The notes beneath the pieces are model-generated. The model was given only the letters and a program-made list of their open reading frames with translations, searched no databases and was not told the DNA's origin. From positions 32,039 to 96,038 of the forward strand of contig MCFE01000319.1 in the NCBI GenBank assembly GCA_002104905.1: a stretch of 64,000 nt of DNA. Reading direction: 5' to 3'. The stretch is from Basidiobolus meristosporus CBS 931.73 (taxonomy: Eukaryota > Basidiobolomycota > Basidiobolomycetes > Basidiobolales > Basidiobolaceae). The position numbers and the translations under genes are program-made. Positions 11,383-24,350 of the stretch are shown here, piece after piece. Each line of letters starts with the position of its first letter. The first letter of the stretch is position 1.

Positions 11383-12348
11383 ATGGCACGAAATAGCGAA
11401 AAACAACTGTCAGGACTGAATCGGTTTTTACGAGCACAAGAGGATGAGTGTCAGTAAACTGGATAATGTTCCCTGCGCTGTATTTAAATTACTAATCGGG
11501 ATCCAGTTTTAAAAGAGAAGATCCAGAAACGGCCACCACTGGTAGAACAGCGAATTGGTTATGTTATGCCCGCAAACGTCTGGTTTAACCCTTGAGTTTA
11601 GAAAACGTTGAATACGGCGGCTGAAGTTAGAAGTTGGATACCATCAATTAAGAAAGATATAAGCTATTGCTTGCATCATCTATCGGGGGTGCGAAATTAT
11701 GTAAGTCAGAGAAAGTAGGAAAAGTCCGATCACAAGGTTTATTCTTTTTTTAGTCAGAGAAAAAGATAGCAGAGTTTAGAGAACGACTACAGTTCCTCGA
11801 AAGAGAATATGAAAGGTAATATTTGGAAAATCAGCAACAAAGCGTAACTGTCCACTTACGATCACAGGTTTGTTAAGAAAGTCAGAGAGTTAGATCCTGA
11901 TGCAATAGGTACGCCTGGGGAGGCACACAAATATTATTCGAAACGGAAGGTATGATGTTGTACTATGCTTTGATGAGTATACCCTCTACTCATGCGTACC
12001 TGAAGTTGAAATCACAAGTAGAACCTGAGGCGGAACCAACCCAAACTAATGCGGTTGAGGGCCCTGTGATTCAGCTTAAAGTGTTGGAACAAGACGAAAA
12101 CAAATTGCTGACGCCAAGACCTGTCGTAAAACCCCTCAGCGAGGAGCAACAGAATCAACCCTTGGAGTTTAGGAAAAAACCCAGACTAAACGATGCTGAA
12201 ATTCGTACACAGTCCTCGGTAAGTTGATGTAATAGTCATGCCTGATGAAATAGGTGTTGAAGCTGAATGTTGATCCCACATTTAGAGTGGTGAAGGGGCT
12301 CTGCACCTAGTGTCTTCATATGGATCTGATACGGATGAGTCGGATTAA
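11383..12348 (+). CDS. seven-exon gene, 206-aa basic coiled-coil protein starting MARNSEK (unassigned, possibly nuclear/spliceosomal)
   Basis: Exons: 11383-11449, 11507-11541, 11602-11700, 11754-11815, 11868-11949, 12006-12218, 12286-12348. The introns are 57, 60, 53, 52, 56 and 67 nt with GT..AG ends, and all phases agree, giving 207 codons with the stop. The N-terminus MARNSEKQLSGLNRFLRAQE resembles the opening of spliceosome protein Isy1 (MARN.EK), but the following part (KTLNTAAEVRSWIPSIKKDI, then a coiled-coil IAEFRERLQFLEREYERFVK) does not let me assign it to Isy1 with confidence. The C-terminus is basic (EFRKKPRLND) and ends in an acidic tail, YGSDTDESD, of a kind found in several nuclear proteins. 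Only one of its exons is long enough to be seen as a reading frame. Existence of the gene is well supported; function is open. Confidence 0.78.
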
Positions 12349-12940
12349 TCCCAGTCGAAAACTTTTTGACCAAGATTCGGGATCATACGTACTGACTGGA
12401 AATTTACCAGATTTAAGATTAAATGCTTAGGAAATCACATGATCCCAGTAACACTTGTAAGGAGGAAGGATGGAGCCATTTTAATAAACAATATGAGCAG
12501 ATGATTCATAAAGGTAATACGATCTGTGAATAAGGCATAGTTGATAGGTAGCATGACCAGGCGAGTAACGTGCAATGAATACAGGTACCAGTCGTATTGC
12601 TTACATCTCATCATGACCATTGGCGGGTATGGACCCTGGAGGTTTAGAAAGATCCGTGCTTGCACCAGTATGTTAATGCATCGTGTGGGCATAGTTTGTG
12701 GCGTTTCAATATATGTAGGACCTACGAGCTTCGACGGCTTTGCCCATTATGGGAAACCTCATACGTTTTCATTCCAATTGGGCAGTTACTCGATGGGCAT
12801 GGCATCTCCAACAGTCCACATGGGTAACGCTTGATGTCATAATGAAATCGATGTCAACACATGCGCTGTATGAACAACCAGCATCGACTCGGATACAAAC
12901 AATTGCGATAAACTTTATTTTAGTGTTGGCGGTGAGTGGT
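12349..12940. other. intergenic, convergent 3' ends
   Basis: Spacer between the stop codons of the MARNSEK gene (+) and the EXS gene (-). A 97-codon plus-strand frame at 12541-12834 has no domain and overlaps the 3' flanks of both genes, so I do not call it. Confidence 0.4.
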
Positions 12941-14303
12941 TCAGGGTGATAATGGCATATCATTGGAATCATCCAAGCGGTTGTGGAGTGCGTATATGTT
13001 GTGAAGTTTGGGAATGCTCCGTTGGTGGGGAGCCTCATAACGCTTGGTTATCCATTCCTTTTCGGCTCTAAAGTAGACCCATAGCCAACGTCTCATCACC
13101 TCCGCACCCTCCATGACAAATCCACTTGCAATGATCTCCTTCAGGTGCACATGGTCTGATAGCTTCAATGACCAACTAGTACGGAGGAAGAAATCCAATA
13201 GCATGGCCAAATAGTATATACTTGGTTCCTGGAACATCAGGATCGGTCGTAATAGTGGTGGATAAGACACTTTGCTTTGCGGAGAGGGCGTATTCCCCAA
13301 TCCCCAGTCCATAACAACATCCCAATAAAATGAGTAGATTGAATTGAACAGAACACACATGAGCCTAGATGCCATTAGATTAAGTATTTCGAATGGAAGG
13401 GAGAGAGATTCAAGCGACTATACCATAAGGAAAAAAGAACACTGTTTTCGTCCTCATCGTCGCGGTGCATCAATGCAGATAAAAGCACAACCGGGAAGGC
13501 TGAGGCGTATTTGACAGCGTTTGCCAGGTGTCTGGAGCCAGAGTCGTTGGAAGATATATATTCAGAAATACATTGGCGGAGTCTAAAAACAAATGGTAAT
13601 CTACGTAACAGCAGGATTCAGTATGAATTGCTATGATAGAACAGAGCCTTTACTAATAGGCAAGGCCTTGGGTTACTTACACAGTTATCAACGGGGCCAT
13701 CACATCCAATTTAAAATGGTCGGAGGAGCTCCCGGAAGAAGACAACTCGGCGGAATCGGTGAGGGAAAGAAAAGTACAGAAAGCTATGTATATGCCCACG
13801 CCGACTTTGGCAAAGCTAGTGAATATGTCGGCTAGTATGACATCACCGAAAGGGACATCTGAGCGAAGTGGAGAAAATACAATGCGCTTAAATGCACTAA
13901 ACGGATAATATGTCAGCCTGGGTTGGAAGGAAGCTAAAAAAGACGTGAAATACCTTAGAAAATTCAACCGAGTTTTCCTATATAATATATTAAACGGAGA
14001 GAGAGTCAAGAACGTGACAGACAGGTAGCAAAAGCCCGTAATAACCGAGGCATTCTTCCCATTTTCCATAGCTCTCCAAAAAAGCCAGAGGCTAAAAAGG
14101 GTTATGGAGGTAAATACGAAAGCTATCCGGTAGATCACTTGGTGTGGCCGTTTTCGAGTCTCGTCCAAGTTGAACAATAATCGAACATCAATCCCAATAT
14201 TTTCAAGTATGTGAAGATTGAATCCCCAGCCCCACACCCCAAGGTCTACTAATAATAGAGCGCGATACTCTAGAGGAACTGCACTTGACAGTAAGTCCCA
14301 CAT
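12941..14303 (-). CDS. ERD1: EXS-domain membrane protein, Erd1-like
   Basis: Three exons, 14303-13681, 13582-13424 and 13364-12941, with introns of 98 and 59 nt, encode 401 residues. The protein starts directly with the first membrane segment (VPLEYRALLLVDLGVWGWG) and has no SPX domain. That is the layout of yeast Erd1 (362 aa) rather than of Syg1/XPR1 phosphate exporters. The EXS signature is clear: HLANAVKYASAFPVVLL, YSFYWDVVMDWGLG, FFLRTSWSLKLS and EVMRRWLWVYFRAEKEW. Several hydrophobic segments lie along the length. Erd1 acts in the Golgi, where it is linked to phosphate export from the lumen, recycling of glycosyltransferases and retention of HDEL-type ER proteins. Both junctions rebuild conserved EXS motifs, so the model is reliable. 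Confidence 0.9.
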
Positions 14304-15371
14304 GTCCCAGAAGCGGCTTTAGATTTTACAATAGAATAATGACAAAAATATGGACAAAAATGTTCGAAATCAAAAACAAGAGCTCCTTGATTTTTAGACG
14401 AGCGGAGGAAGTCTGCCAAAAATGAATTAAAGATGCGTTAAGGGTTCCAAGGAGAAAGTCCAGACAAACAAGATGTCAATAGGTCTGTGGATATACAGGC
14501 GGATGGTTATACAAACCGGAATACAAATCAAAGATCTCAAGGGCCAAGAATAGTATTTGCAAAACTAGATCAAGTTGGGGAAGATCAGAATTAAACTTAT
14601 TTAATTGGCACCTCGTAGTGTCTCCAAGAATAATCCTCTCCTCGGCGTCAATAGATATGGCTACCAATATGGTGTTATTAATTACAGTTCATCATTAAGA
14701 TATATTTAGAAGAATCTTATCTCACAAAGGATCTGGCGGCTTAACTGAGATAGGTGCTGTCATTGTTTCTATAAATCTACTGATTGATTCTCATATAAAA
14801 TAGAGAGCAGCCATTGGTCAGGTGGCCAAGACATGGGAAAAGTGCTGGATTCAACAACGATTTCTATTGAGACTGGTAATTTAATGAATCTGTATCAACC
14901 AAAGGAGAAGAATAATAATGAAGTGTACGGCTCATTACTGGGCTCAACTTCGCGGGCGCCATAATTGAGCAATCAAATGATCAGAAGATGACGAAAATAG
15001 AATACATAGTAGAGAGAAGGACTCGGGAAATCAAAAAATGCGGCACCACGGTTTCTATACAGTAACAAAGCAATAATGCAAAATACCAAAAATTCCATAG
15101 ATGAATTATACATGCACATTTAGTAAATCGGCATCAAATGCTCACCGAGCAACCATGATATACCTGAGTTGAAGCTCACAAAAGCATAATATTAGTTACT
15201 CGATATGGAGGCCCCGTGGCATAAATTTATCATCGTCGTCTTCAAAAACAGAAACTTGTCCTAAATTTAGACAAGCGGAGAAAGCGTCAAATCTCTGGGC
15301 GAAGGTAGTGTTCAATAGTGTGCGTGGATAGTCCAATGGTGTTGTCTTTTTAGTTGCCCCCCCTGATGAAT
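14304..15371. other. intergenic; unexplained protein-like minus-strand frame at about 15370-15185
   Basis: Between the stop of the Ded1 gene and the start of the EXS gene, both on the minus strand. Right after the Ded1 stop, another minus-strand frame runs for about 60 codons with protein-like composition (TTFAQRFDAFSACLNLGQ, then VFEDDDDKFMPRGLHIE) and ends in TAA near 15195. It has no start codon and may be a 3'-UTR coincidence or an exon I could not join. A 63-codon frame at 14667-14476 (-) has no supporting evidence. Confidence 0.35.
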
Positions 15372-17310
<1,939 letters not shown>

Positions 17311-18967
17311 TGCAGCTAAGTAGAGGAAGGTAAGTAAGCTAAGAAGTAGATAGTAGGTTGATAAACGATTGGCAATACGTTACCAAAATGCTTATCTAAA
17401 GGTACTTTGGTATCATTGCCACTGCTCATTTCTAAAAAAGTGTGGAAATAAAGTTGAGAGAGCCGCCTCAGACGTCTTTTTGAAGCGATTATGTTTATGA
17501 GCCCCTAAGTCACTTAATGATGCAATGTTATAAGGGGTGGAGTCCAAAAGTATTTCAGGGGATCTTTTTGAGCAAGTTTCTACGATTGGGTTGTGAAGTG
17601 ACCTCACTATCTGTGCTTGGTAGTGATCGTTATTTTAAGAAGTAGTACAAATGCAAAGAAAAAGATCAAAGCCCCACGATGTGATGCTCTGCGGAATGGA
17701 GTTGAAACGTTATTGATCTTGGATTGCATTAGAGCATGGGGACTGCATTTTGAGGTCTGGACACAATATATACTTGATGCCAACCTTTTCAATTCGGCTG
17801 CATATTGGCAGGTATTGCTAGTAGGGGTGTCACGTAGTTGCACGCATCTTCAACGTTGGAACTATTCCATCTATTACCACGGTATCCGGTTTTGGGCTGA
17901 TTACATTAATATACGAGCCAGGCTATCTTCATGTTCATATTGCTCACTGTGCAAATGTAGCAAGGTATACAGGATTACTAATGATTCCGCGTGTTGGTAC
18001 ATACTGGTCCGCTTCGCTGTGTTTCGTGCAACCTCTCATTTCATTGTCAAGGTGCAGATAGCTGGCACATTGTTTATATGTGGGGCTTCAGGGGCTTAAG
18101 CGAGATATTAGCCAGAGCAGGTAGTAATGCATGTCGGATCTCACGAATCCTGATACTGTGGCTCTAGACTGTTCTTTTGACACTAGTAGTTGCTACGTTG
18201 TAAAGGCGAAGCACGCTTCATACGGTATGAATTGTTTGTTGACTGAATTCTAGTTCAGACAGCACATTGAGTGAGTGCGATCTATCTATATGTAAATCAA
18301 TCGAAGAGAATTCTGATTCAGTTTCACCAGCGACTACATTTCATTAGGTTCGGCGCAAAGTTGATTATGCGCTAATTACATATTGGGAAAGCATCACTTG
18401 AACCCTCGAGTCTTGTGTTTTGGCCAAGAATTGCTGCAAGATAATGACAGTTGTTTCCATTTCAAGCTAAAAAAGCAGTCCATTCGGTTCTGTCTAATAT
18501 TTTTCCGGATTTAGTTTGATTGGGAGTGAGATCGAATCCCCTTGTGTTAGGGAGATAAGGACCGAAAGCGGAGAAAACCGCAGGTTTCACCAGATAGCTG
18601 AGCAAAGAGAGCAGTGCTTTGCCATCCAGGCATTGTAGGCGCGGAGAATGGCATGAGCCTCCAACGGACTCGAAGTGAATCCACTGTTGATATATCCGCG
18701 TCATAATGGCTGGAATGGAATCCACTAGCGTTATGGCGGATCTACCTGAATGATGTCGGGAGGGGCGCTGTTTGTTTGTAGGGATAGTACGCTTTTGCCC
18801 CTCTAATTCATTGAATCATAATATTGATGAATGAATGCTTTGCTGACATCTGTCGATTATCCAATAAAAATCCGTGTACAAAATTTGGTTATTCGAGATA
18901 ATACAATGTTGCTCGAATTTGTGTTCAAGCAATTCTCGAATTCCACTCTGCTATCCAGCATACTAGT
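17311..18967. other. intergenic between divergent DED1 and the BAR gene
   Basis: This holds the DED1 leader/promoter (leftward) and the BAR-gene promoter (rightward). A 160-codon open plus-strand frame at 17617-18099 has unusual Cys/Ser/Trp-rich composition and no recognisable domain. In another frame at 17850-18060 a membrane-protein-like stretch (GTIPSITTVSGFGLITLIYE) appears, so a decayed fragment of a membrane protein is possible. I could not support a gene. Confidence 0.4.
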
Positions 18968-20295
18968 ATGGACTCGTTCTCTGCCTTCAGTCAAAAGCTC
19001 AATCCACTTGCTAAGAGGCTCACGCAAAGTTTTGGACAAGCAAGACAAGTACGAAACAACACTTGATAATCTTCTACTCGCCTTTTTTAAAACTTTTGTA
19101 CAGCTTGCCCAAGAGAAATTTGGCGGTGCAGGTGAAATTACGCCACTACCTCAAGAGTATACCGACCTGGAGAAGGTTTTTCGTTATTCGTATCTTTAGT
19201 ATGTATTTCTATCCTCTAACTCACCACTGCTTCCGCCCATCAATTCCTTAGAAAGTTGAAGCCATACGCAGCATTCACGTTAATCTATTAAAAGTTACAC
19301 GTGTGTTTATGTCCGAAAGCTATGACTATCCTTTGCACCTCCAAGATTCGCTTGCTGATGTTTCCCGCACACTTGTCAAAGAATTCAAACAGATTGCTTT
19401 GGGTGAGCCTGGACAAGATGAGCTTGAATCTGAAGAAGCCCCCAAAACACTAAGCCATGCATTATCCCGTGCCTCCTCTAAGGGCGCTGAAGAAGTAGGT
19501 CTTGAAGAGCCGCTTGGTAATGAATCTTCATGTGGACTATCGCTACACAATACTAACCGAAGATACCTTCAGGCGCTGCCTTAGGTAAATTCTCTGCCGC
19601 ACAAGAGAAGATCGGCGACGAAAGGATGACAATGGTATTGTTGGATTTCTATTAGTTTGTTTGCGAACAAATGTGAATCCGTTGATTTTGGCAGCTTACC
19701 CACATGCTTTGCAGGACAACGATATCATGAAAAAATTCATTCATCCTTTCGATAACACATTGAGTACAAGTATTCAAGCCGCTTTGGTAGGGTTACTTGT
19801 ATTCTTGCCATCCTTTGATTTGTATATTTATTCTGTCACGAAAAGAGAGATCAAAAGAAAGTGAACACCGCTCGACTAAACTTGGATGCCGCCAAGAACA
19901 ACTTGAGTAATGCCACACCAGACAAGGCGGAGGCGGTAATGATTACTAGTGACAATTCTTCCCGAGGCAATATCGAGAACTCATCTTTTAGATAAAGTTA
20001 GAGATTGAGCAGGCCGAGATAAAGCTTCTCTCTGCGATCGAGGAAGCGAAGATTTCCATGAGAGCCGTTGTGGAGAATGTACGTACTTCATCAACTTGTC
20101 AGAGAATATCTACCTCTAGCATTAACTCCATTTGTTTGCACTCTCAAGCCCGAACCACTTCGTAACTTGGCTGATCTCGTTATGGCACAGCTTGCTTATT
20201 ACAAGTTGGGCTTCGAGGTGCTTAGTGAAATTGCGCCTGAAATCGATGAGATGCAGGTGACACAGGAGGCCCTGTACAGAAAAAGTAGAGAATGA
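18968..20295 (+). CDS. GVP36: BAR-domain protein, Gvp36-like
   Basis: Eight exons: 18968-19048, 19104-19175, 19252-19516, 19573-19634, 19715-19786, 19846-19935, 19992-20078, 20149-20295. The introns are 55-80 nt and all phases agree, giving 291 residues. The protein starts MDSFSAFSQKLNPLAKR and continues LAQEKFGG..LPQEYTDLEK, the usual amphipathic N-terminus of fungal Gvp36 proteins. It goes on through SYDYPLHLQDSLADVSRTL, the long helix TARLNLDAAKNNLSNATPDK and the signature NPEPLRNLADLVMAQLAYYK, and ends ...VTQEALYRKSRE. BAR dimers bind curved membranes. Yeast Gvp36 works in Golgi/endosome traffic, endocytosis and vacuole integrity. Length is close to the family norm (about 290-330). Its stop lies 236 bases from the stop of the convergent ClpP gene. 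Confidence 0.92.
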
Positions 20296-20531
20296 TCGGT
20301 TCACAAACGTGCTCCATTTATTGATAAAGCGTAGAACTGCGGCGAGTTGATCAATTAATCTGCAAAGAAATCTGAGCAAATTGCTGAACATGAAATAAAT
20401 TTTTATCTATGGCATGTGAATTAAATTCGCCAAGAAGCTCCATGTTGGAAAGAAGCGTAGCAAGTGCATGGCTTGTAAACGCGACAGCATCAGTACGGAA
20501 CTAAATGGCTGGCTGAAATACTGGTATCAAT

Positions 20532-21567
20532 CTATTCGCGCTTTTGTAAAATCTTGTCAATCAGTCCAAATGCCAGCGCTTCCTCAGCAGTCATGAAATT
20601 GTCACGTTCCATCGCTTTCTCTATATGATGGTTTGCGTTAGTGGATGAGCAGAAAATGGGAACAAGCAACGCCCTACCGATCACTTGAAGGTCTTGCCCA
20701 GTGTGCTTGTTATAGATCTTGTTAAGGCGTTCTCTCGTTCGAAGGATCTCTCGCGCATGAATTGCTATATCACTAGCTTGCCCTGATGCACCACCACTGG
20801 GCTGGTGAACCATTATGCTAGAATGGGGAAGCGCGAAACGCTTTCCGGGTGCACCTACACAAGCACTCATTTAGTCTGGATTGGCATACCGAGCAGAGAT
20901 AGCCACAAGTTACCCGCTGCCAACAGCAAGGATCCCATTGAACATGCCTGTCCATTACAAAGAGTTGAAACGGGAGACTTGATGTATTGCATGGTATCGT
21001 AAATGGCCAGTCCGGCGGTTACACTACCACCTGGACTGTTGATATACAAGCTGATGGGCTTTTCTGGGTTTTCAGCCTCCAGGAATAATAATTGGGCAAC
21101 AATCAAAGAAGCGGTTCCATCGTGTACCTACAGTGGCAGTTGATATTGAAGAAGAATTGTCAATTAATGGCTGGAGTAGGGAGTCGGTTTGCTTGACGTA
21201 CCTGGCCATTCAGACAAATGATGCGCTCTTTCAGGAGTCTCGAGAAAATATCGTAAGAGCGCTCGCCTCTGGCCTGATTTATGGTTATTTGCGCGCTTAT
21301 AGTGAAGGAAAAACTGAATGATTCTCACCGATTGTTCCACAACAATTGGTACCAAATCGGATGTAATGGGAGTACCGTTGTAGGTTGGTGTTTTCGTTTC
21401 CGGAGAAAAGCCGAATTGAGCGCCAGACCAACCATAGTAAGACCTCGTGAATTGCTACCAGAAATAAGTCAGTTCCTCAAGTAACAAATCAACAACAATA
21501 AGGAAGGTTATGTCTTTGTTACCTTCAAGGCGGAGGAGCGAGTATAAGTGGAGATGGAGCGTAGCAT
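20532..21567 (-). CDS. clpP: mitochondrial ATP-dependent Clp protease proteolytic subunit ClpP
   Basis: Six exons: 21567-21523, 21454-21329, 21273-21202, 21127-20914, 20854-20678, 20620-20532. The introns are 68, 55, 74, 59 and 57 nt, giving 240 residues. Exon 1 encodes [15 protein letters not shown], a basic Ser/Thr-rich start typical of a mitochondrial presequence. The mature part begins near [20 protein letters not shown]. The catalytic triad is present: Ser in [11 protein letters not shown], His in IMVHQPSGG and Asp in FGLIDKIL. The [20 protein letters not shown] motif is intact. ClpP forms a double heptamer that degrades proteins unfolded by ClpX in the matrix. Yeasts lack ClpP and its occurrence in fungi is patchy; no ClpX gene lies in this window. 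Every intron falls inside a conserved motif that is rebuilt on splicing, so the model is firm. Confidence 0.95.
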
Positions 21568-23674
21568 GTTCAATAGGGCTCAAGTGAGAGAGGTGGTGTG
21601 CTTTTATTGAAAGGTGGTTCTTGTGTTGGAGGGGATCATGAGTGATTCTGCAGCCTATGAATAACGTAACAACCCATGAGGTTCATGAGAATTTTAGATT
21701 CCGTTAATTTCCAAACCATCCCGATCCAAAATCAAATTTATCTTCAACAATATGTTGGCATTGTTGAAAGTCCGACCTGAGAAAATTTCACTGTTTGGTT
21801 GTATGATCATCACATACATACGTCTATTTCACACAGAGCAATGACGTTTTCATCGTGCGAAGCTGTGAGTGGCATGACGCTGAGAGAAGTGAGGGGCAGG
21901 AGCCATGTGCCATCTAGTGCCGTTGTAATGCCCAAGTGATCTGTTCGATATTCATCAATTTATGTGAGCACGGTGGATTTCCTTGCGTCCCACTGTATAC
22001 ATAACGTTCATTGATAACATGGCATAATTCTTGCCCTATTGAACATTAACCCGGTTAATAGGCAATGTTATGAGATAGATGACTATATTCTTTTCATCAG
22101 TGAACAGTGGGTCCTACCTAATACGAACAGCCCAAACATAACGGACACTGTTGATTTCCAATTCATAAATCGCGCCGTTTCTTTAATGAATCCAAAGATG
22201 CCAATTGCTAGCCATGACCGTAATATATACTCGTATACAGAATACACATGGTGCCTGCTTCAGTAGCCACCATACCCGATCTCTCTTCTGGGTGCTGTCA
22301 AAGGGCACCTCAAGCATGTAGGGCACGCAAAATACTCGCCACTCTAGTAGCAACAGGAAAAATATACAATCACACTAAACCACAGTGAAGCTTCCTGCTA
22401 GTTTGCAAGTGGCTAAACCTCTCCTTATTTACTCACCAAGATGATTCTGGTATTCCCGAATGATTGAGCTTGTATGCCACTCATGTCTTGTTTGCTATCC
22501 GTTTGATCGTCGCACTCACTCGGTGAACTACACATAGCATGGATTACGTAACTAGCCTCTCTTTGGGACAATAATTGCCTACTGATGGAGCGTGGCTACA
22601 CGAGGTATTCGCCCACAAATCCAATCCTTGTTTGGTGTGAAACACCAGTTAGTTAGGCAGTCTTGCCACTGGCCATTGTGGGAGACTATCACGCCATTAT
22701 CGATTCGTTCAGCTAAATTCCATAGGGAATCATGCTACAAACACACGTTTCTATTCTTCTTTATATTGCCCTACTGCCAGTGCTTACCATAAGAAACCAA
22801 GGGGGTTGTACTGTTAAACCTGGCTTGTTGACAAGAGACCTCTGCAACTGGTACTAGACAGTGCAGCACATGATCGATAGATCCGTAGTGTGAGTACTAG
22901 CATGCCACAAATTCATACTTGGCCATTTTTGCAAATTATTCGGTTAATTCGTCAGAAGGGCGGAAACACTAACACGATTGGTAATTTCCAAGACCACATT
23001 ACAGTGACCCTCCAATGAGGACCCCTACACTTAATTCTTTTGTCTCTATTAACATTACCGAATCCCCATCTTTTGACATTGTATTTCCTCCGTTTATGAG
23101 TGTTAGTGGTAACTTGAAACCTTTGGAAGTGGAGAGGAAATACTGGTTTAGTTTAGTCCTAACCGAAGAGTGTATTGTCCTATCAGAAAATTCAGTACTG
23201 GATTTTTTGCCGGTATTCATACCTTTTCAATACGGTCTCATGATGGTTTTCCACCCCCCCCATATACTGCCATAAACTTGTATTGCTCATAACTTCTCAG
23301 TAAGATAGTGGCTGGGTTTCATACTTTGCTATGGAATAGCACATAGACCTACATATTGTATGTAGCACTGTGTCTATAGAAGTTAATGAGATGTTTAGGT
23401 GCAAATACAAAATATACAACATAAACCATATTTTCTCAATGTCCAGAATACTGAATTTCTCTACGCTTTGCAAGCCTGGATCCTCTTTGTACATGTTCTC
23501 TATGGCATTGTCAAAGTATTACCTCATACTTTCCATTCAGTCAATCATTAAGTAAGAAAAATTTTATCTGCCAACCCTTCCAATCCCTTCCAGCCTCTTG
23601 AAAGCACTCACAGCATGCAATGAGCCCAAAGCTATAGCTTTCTGAAATGTCTGCTATGTTATGGATTTTATATT
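21568..23674. other. intergenic, no gene seen
   Basis: Upstream of the ClpP gene. Short frames on both strands have no domains and no plausible splice partners. No tRNA-like fold or tandem repeat is visible. Confidence 0.45.
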
Positions 23675-24350
23675 TACACCCAAATATCGCATCAGCTTAG
23701 TCATTTAGATAGTAGGTTATAGATGTTGTAATTATTTGATTACACCCAAACCACTCATTAAATGTAAGATTCTACTTGGCTTATTGCTAACTTATAAATT
23801 ATCGATATTAGCTAATTCTTAGATTTAGTGAACCCTATGAGAAATCTCAATGTTGGAGTTCATTGGACTTTTAGCTGGTATTCTGATGGTATATTGCTGG
23901 TATTCAGCTGGTGCTTCTGCTTCAGATTTTCAGGTGCACTTTTTGGTGGAAGCAATGTGCAGCTGATTACTAAATTTGGCATGAATGCTAGTTGGCCTTG
24001 TCTCCTCTGGGAAAGGATGTCTGCTTATCTGCTGTGAGGCTAGTATCTGAGATATTGAGAATTGTCACTTTTGGAAAAGTTGAAATCAGCTGATATTATG
24101 ATGGTATTTTGCTGGCCTTTTGTGAATATTTTTCTTAGCGGAGGGTCTAGAAGTTAAAATGTTTTCAAACTCGTCCAATAGCCCCCAAACTTTGCATACA
24201 GCTTCCTGTAGCTCTTCTTGAAGCATTCTCAGCTTTGGTCTTACAAATTTCCCTTAAATGTGGATATCATGCAATTCTTCTGGTTCTCCAAATCACCTCC
24301 AATACTCCCTAAAATCTTGCAACAAATACTTTGGTAGTGGGAGAACTCAA
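23675..24350 (-). mobile_element. TIR element of family B (related to 52832-53195), interrupted by a family-A MITE
   Basis: The left end (TACACCCAAATAT.., then CTTAGTCATTTAGAT) matches the reverse complement of the right end of the element at 52832-53195. The stretch from about 24155 to 24330 (GTCCAATAGCCCCCAAACTTTGCAT, then CCAAATCACCTCCAATA) matches the reverse complement of its interior and left part. The two halves are separated by the 313-bp family-A element at 23833-24145. No coding capacity is visible. The right boundary is approximate because it has decayed. Confidence 0.6.
23833..24145 (+). mobile_element. family-A MITE, copy 1 (nested in family-B element)
   Basis: This 313-bp stretch begins CCCTATGAGAAATCTCAA and ends CTTAGCGGAGGG, so the two ends are complementary at CCCT/AGGG. 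It is a close inverted match over its whole length to 59474-59794, including the internal 'AGCTGGTATTC' motifs and the GATATTGAGAATTGTCA segment. It codes for nothing recognisable. The flanking target duplication is no longer clear. Confidence 0.75.

Noticed and set aside
12541-12834. 97-codon plus-strand frame between convergent genes
   Set aside because: No domain or splice partners; it spans the 3' flanks of two supported genes.
17617-18099. 160-codon plus-strand open frame
   Set aside because: Odd Cys/Trp/Ser-rich composition, no domain, no conserved motif, and a competing protein-like stretch lies in another frame, so it is at best a decayed fragment.
18520-18550. GGGGATTCGATCTC (minus strand), similar to a tRNA T-loop box
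   Set aside because: No A box, acceptor stem or anticodon arm can be folded around it.
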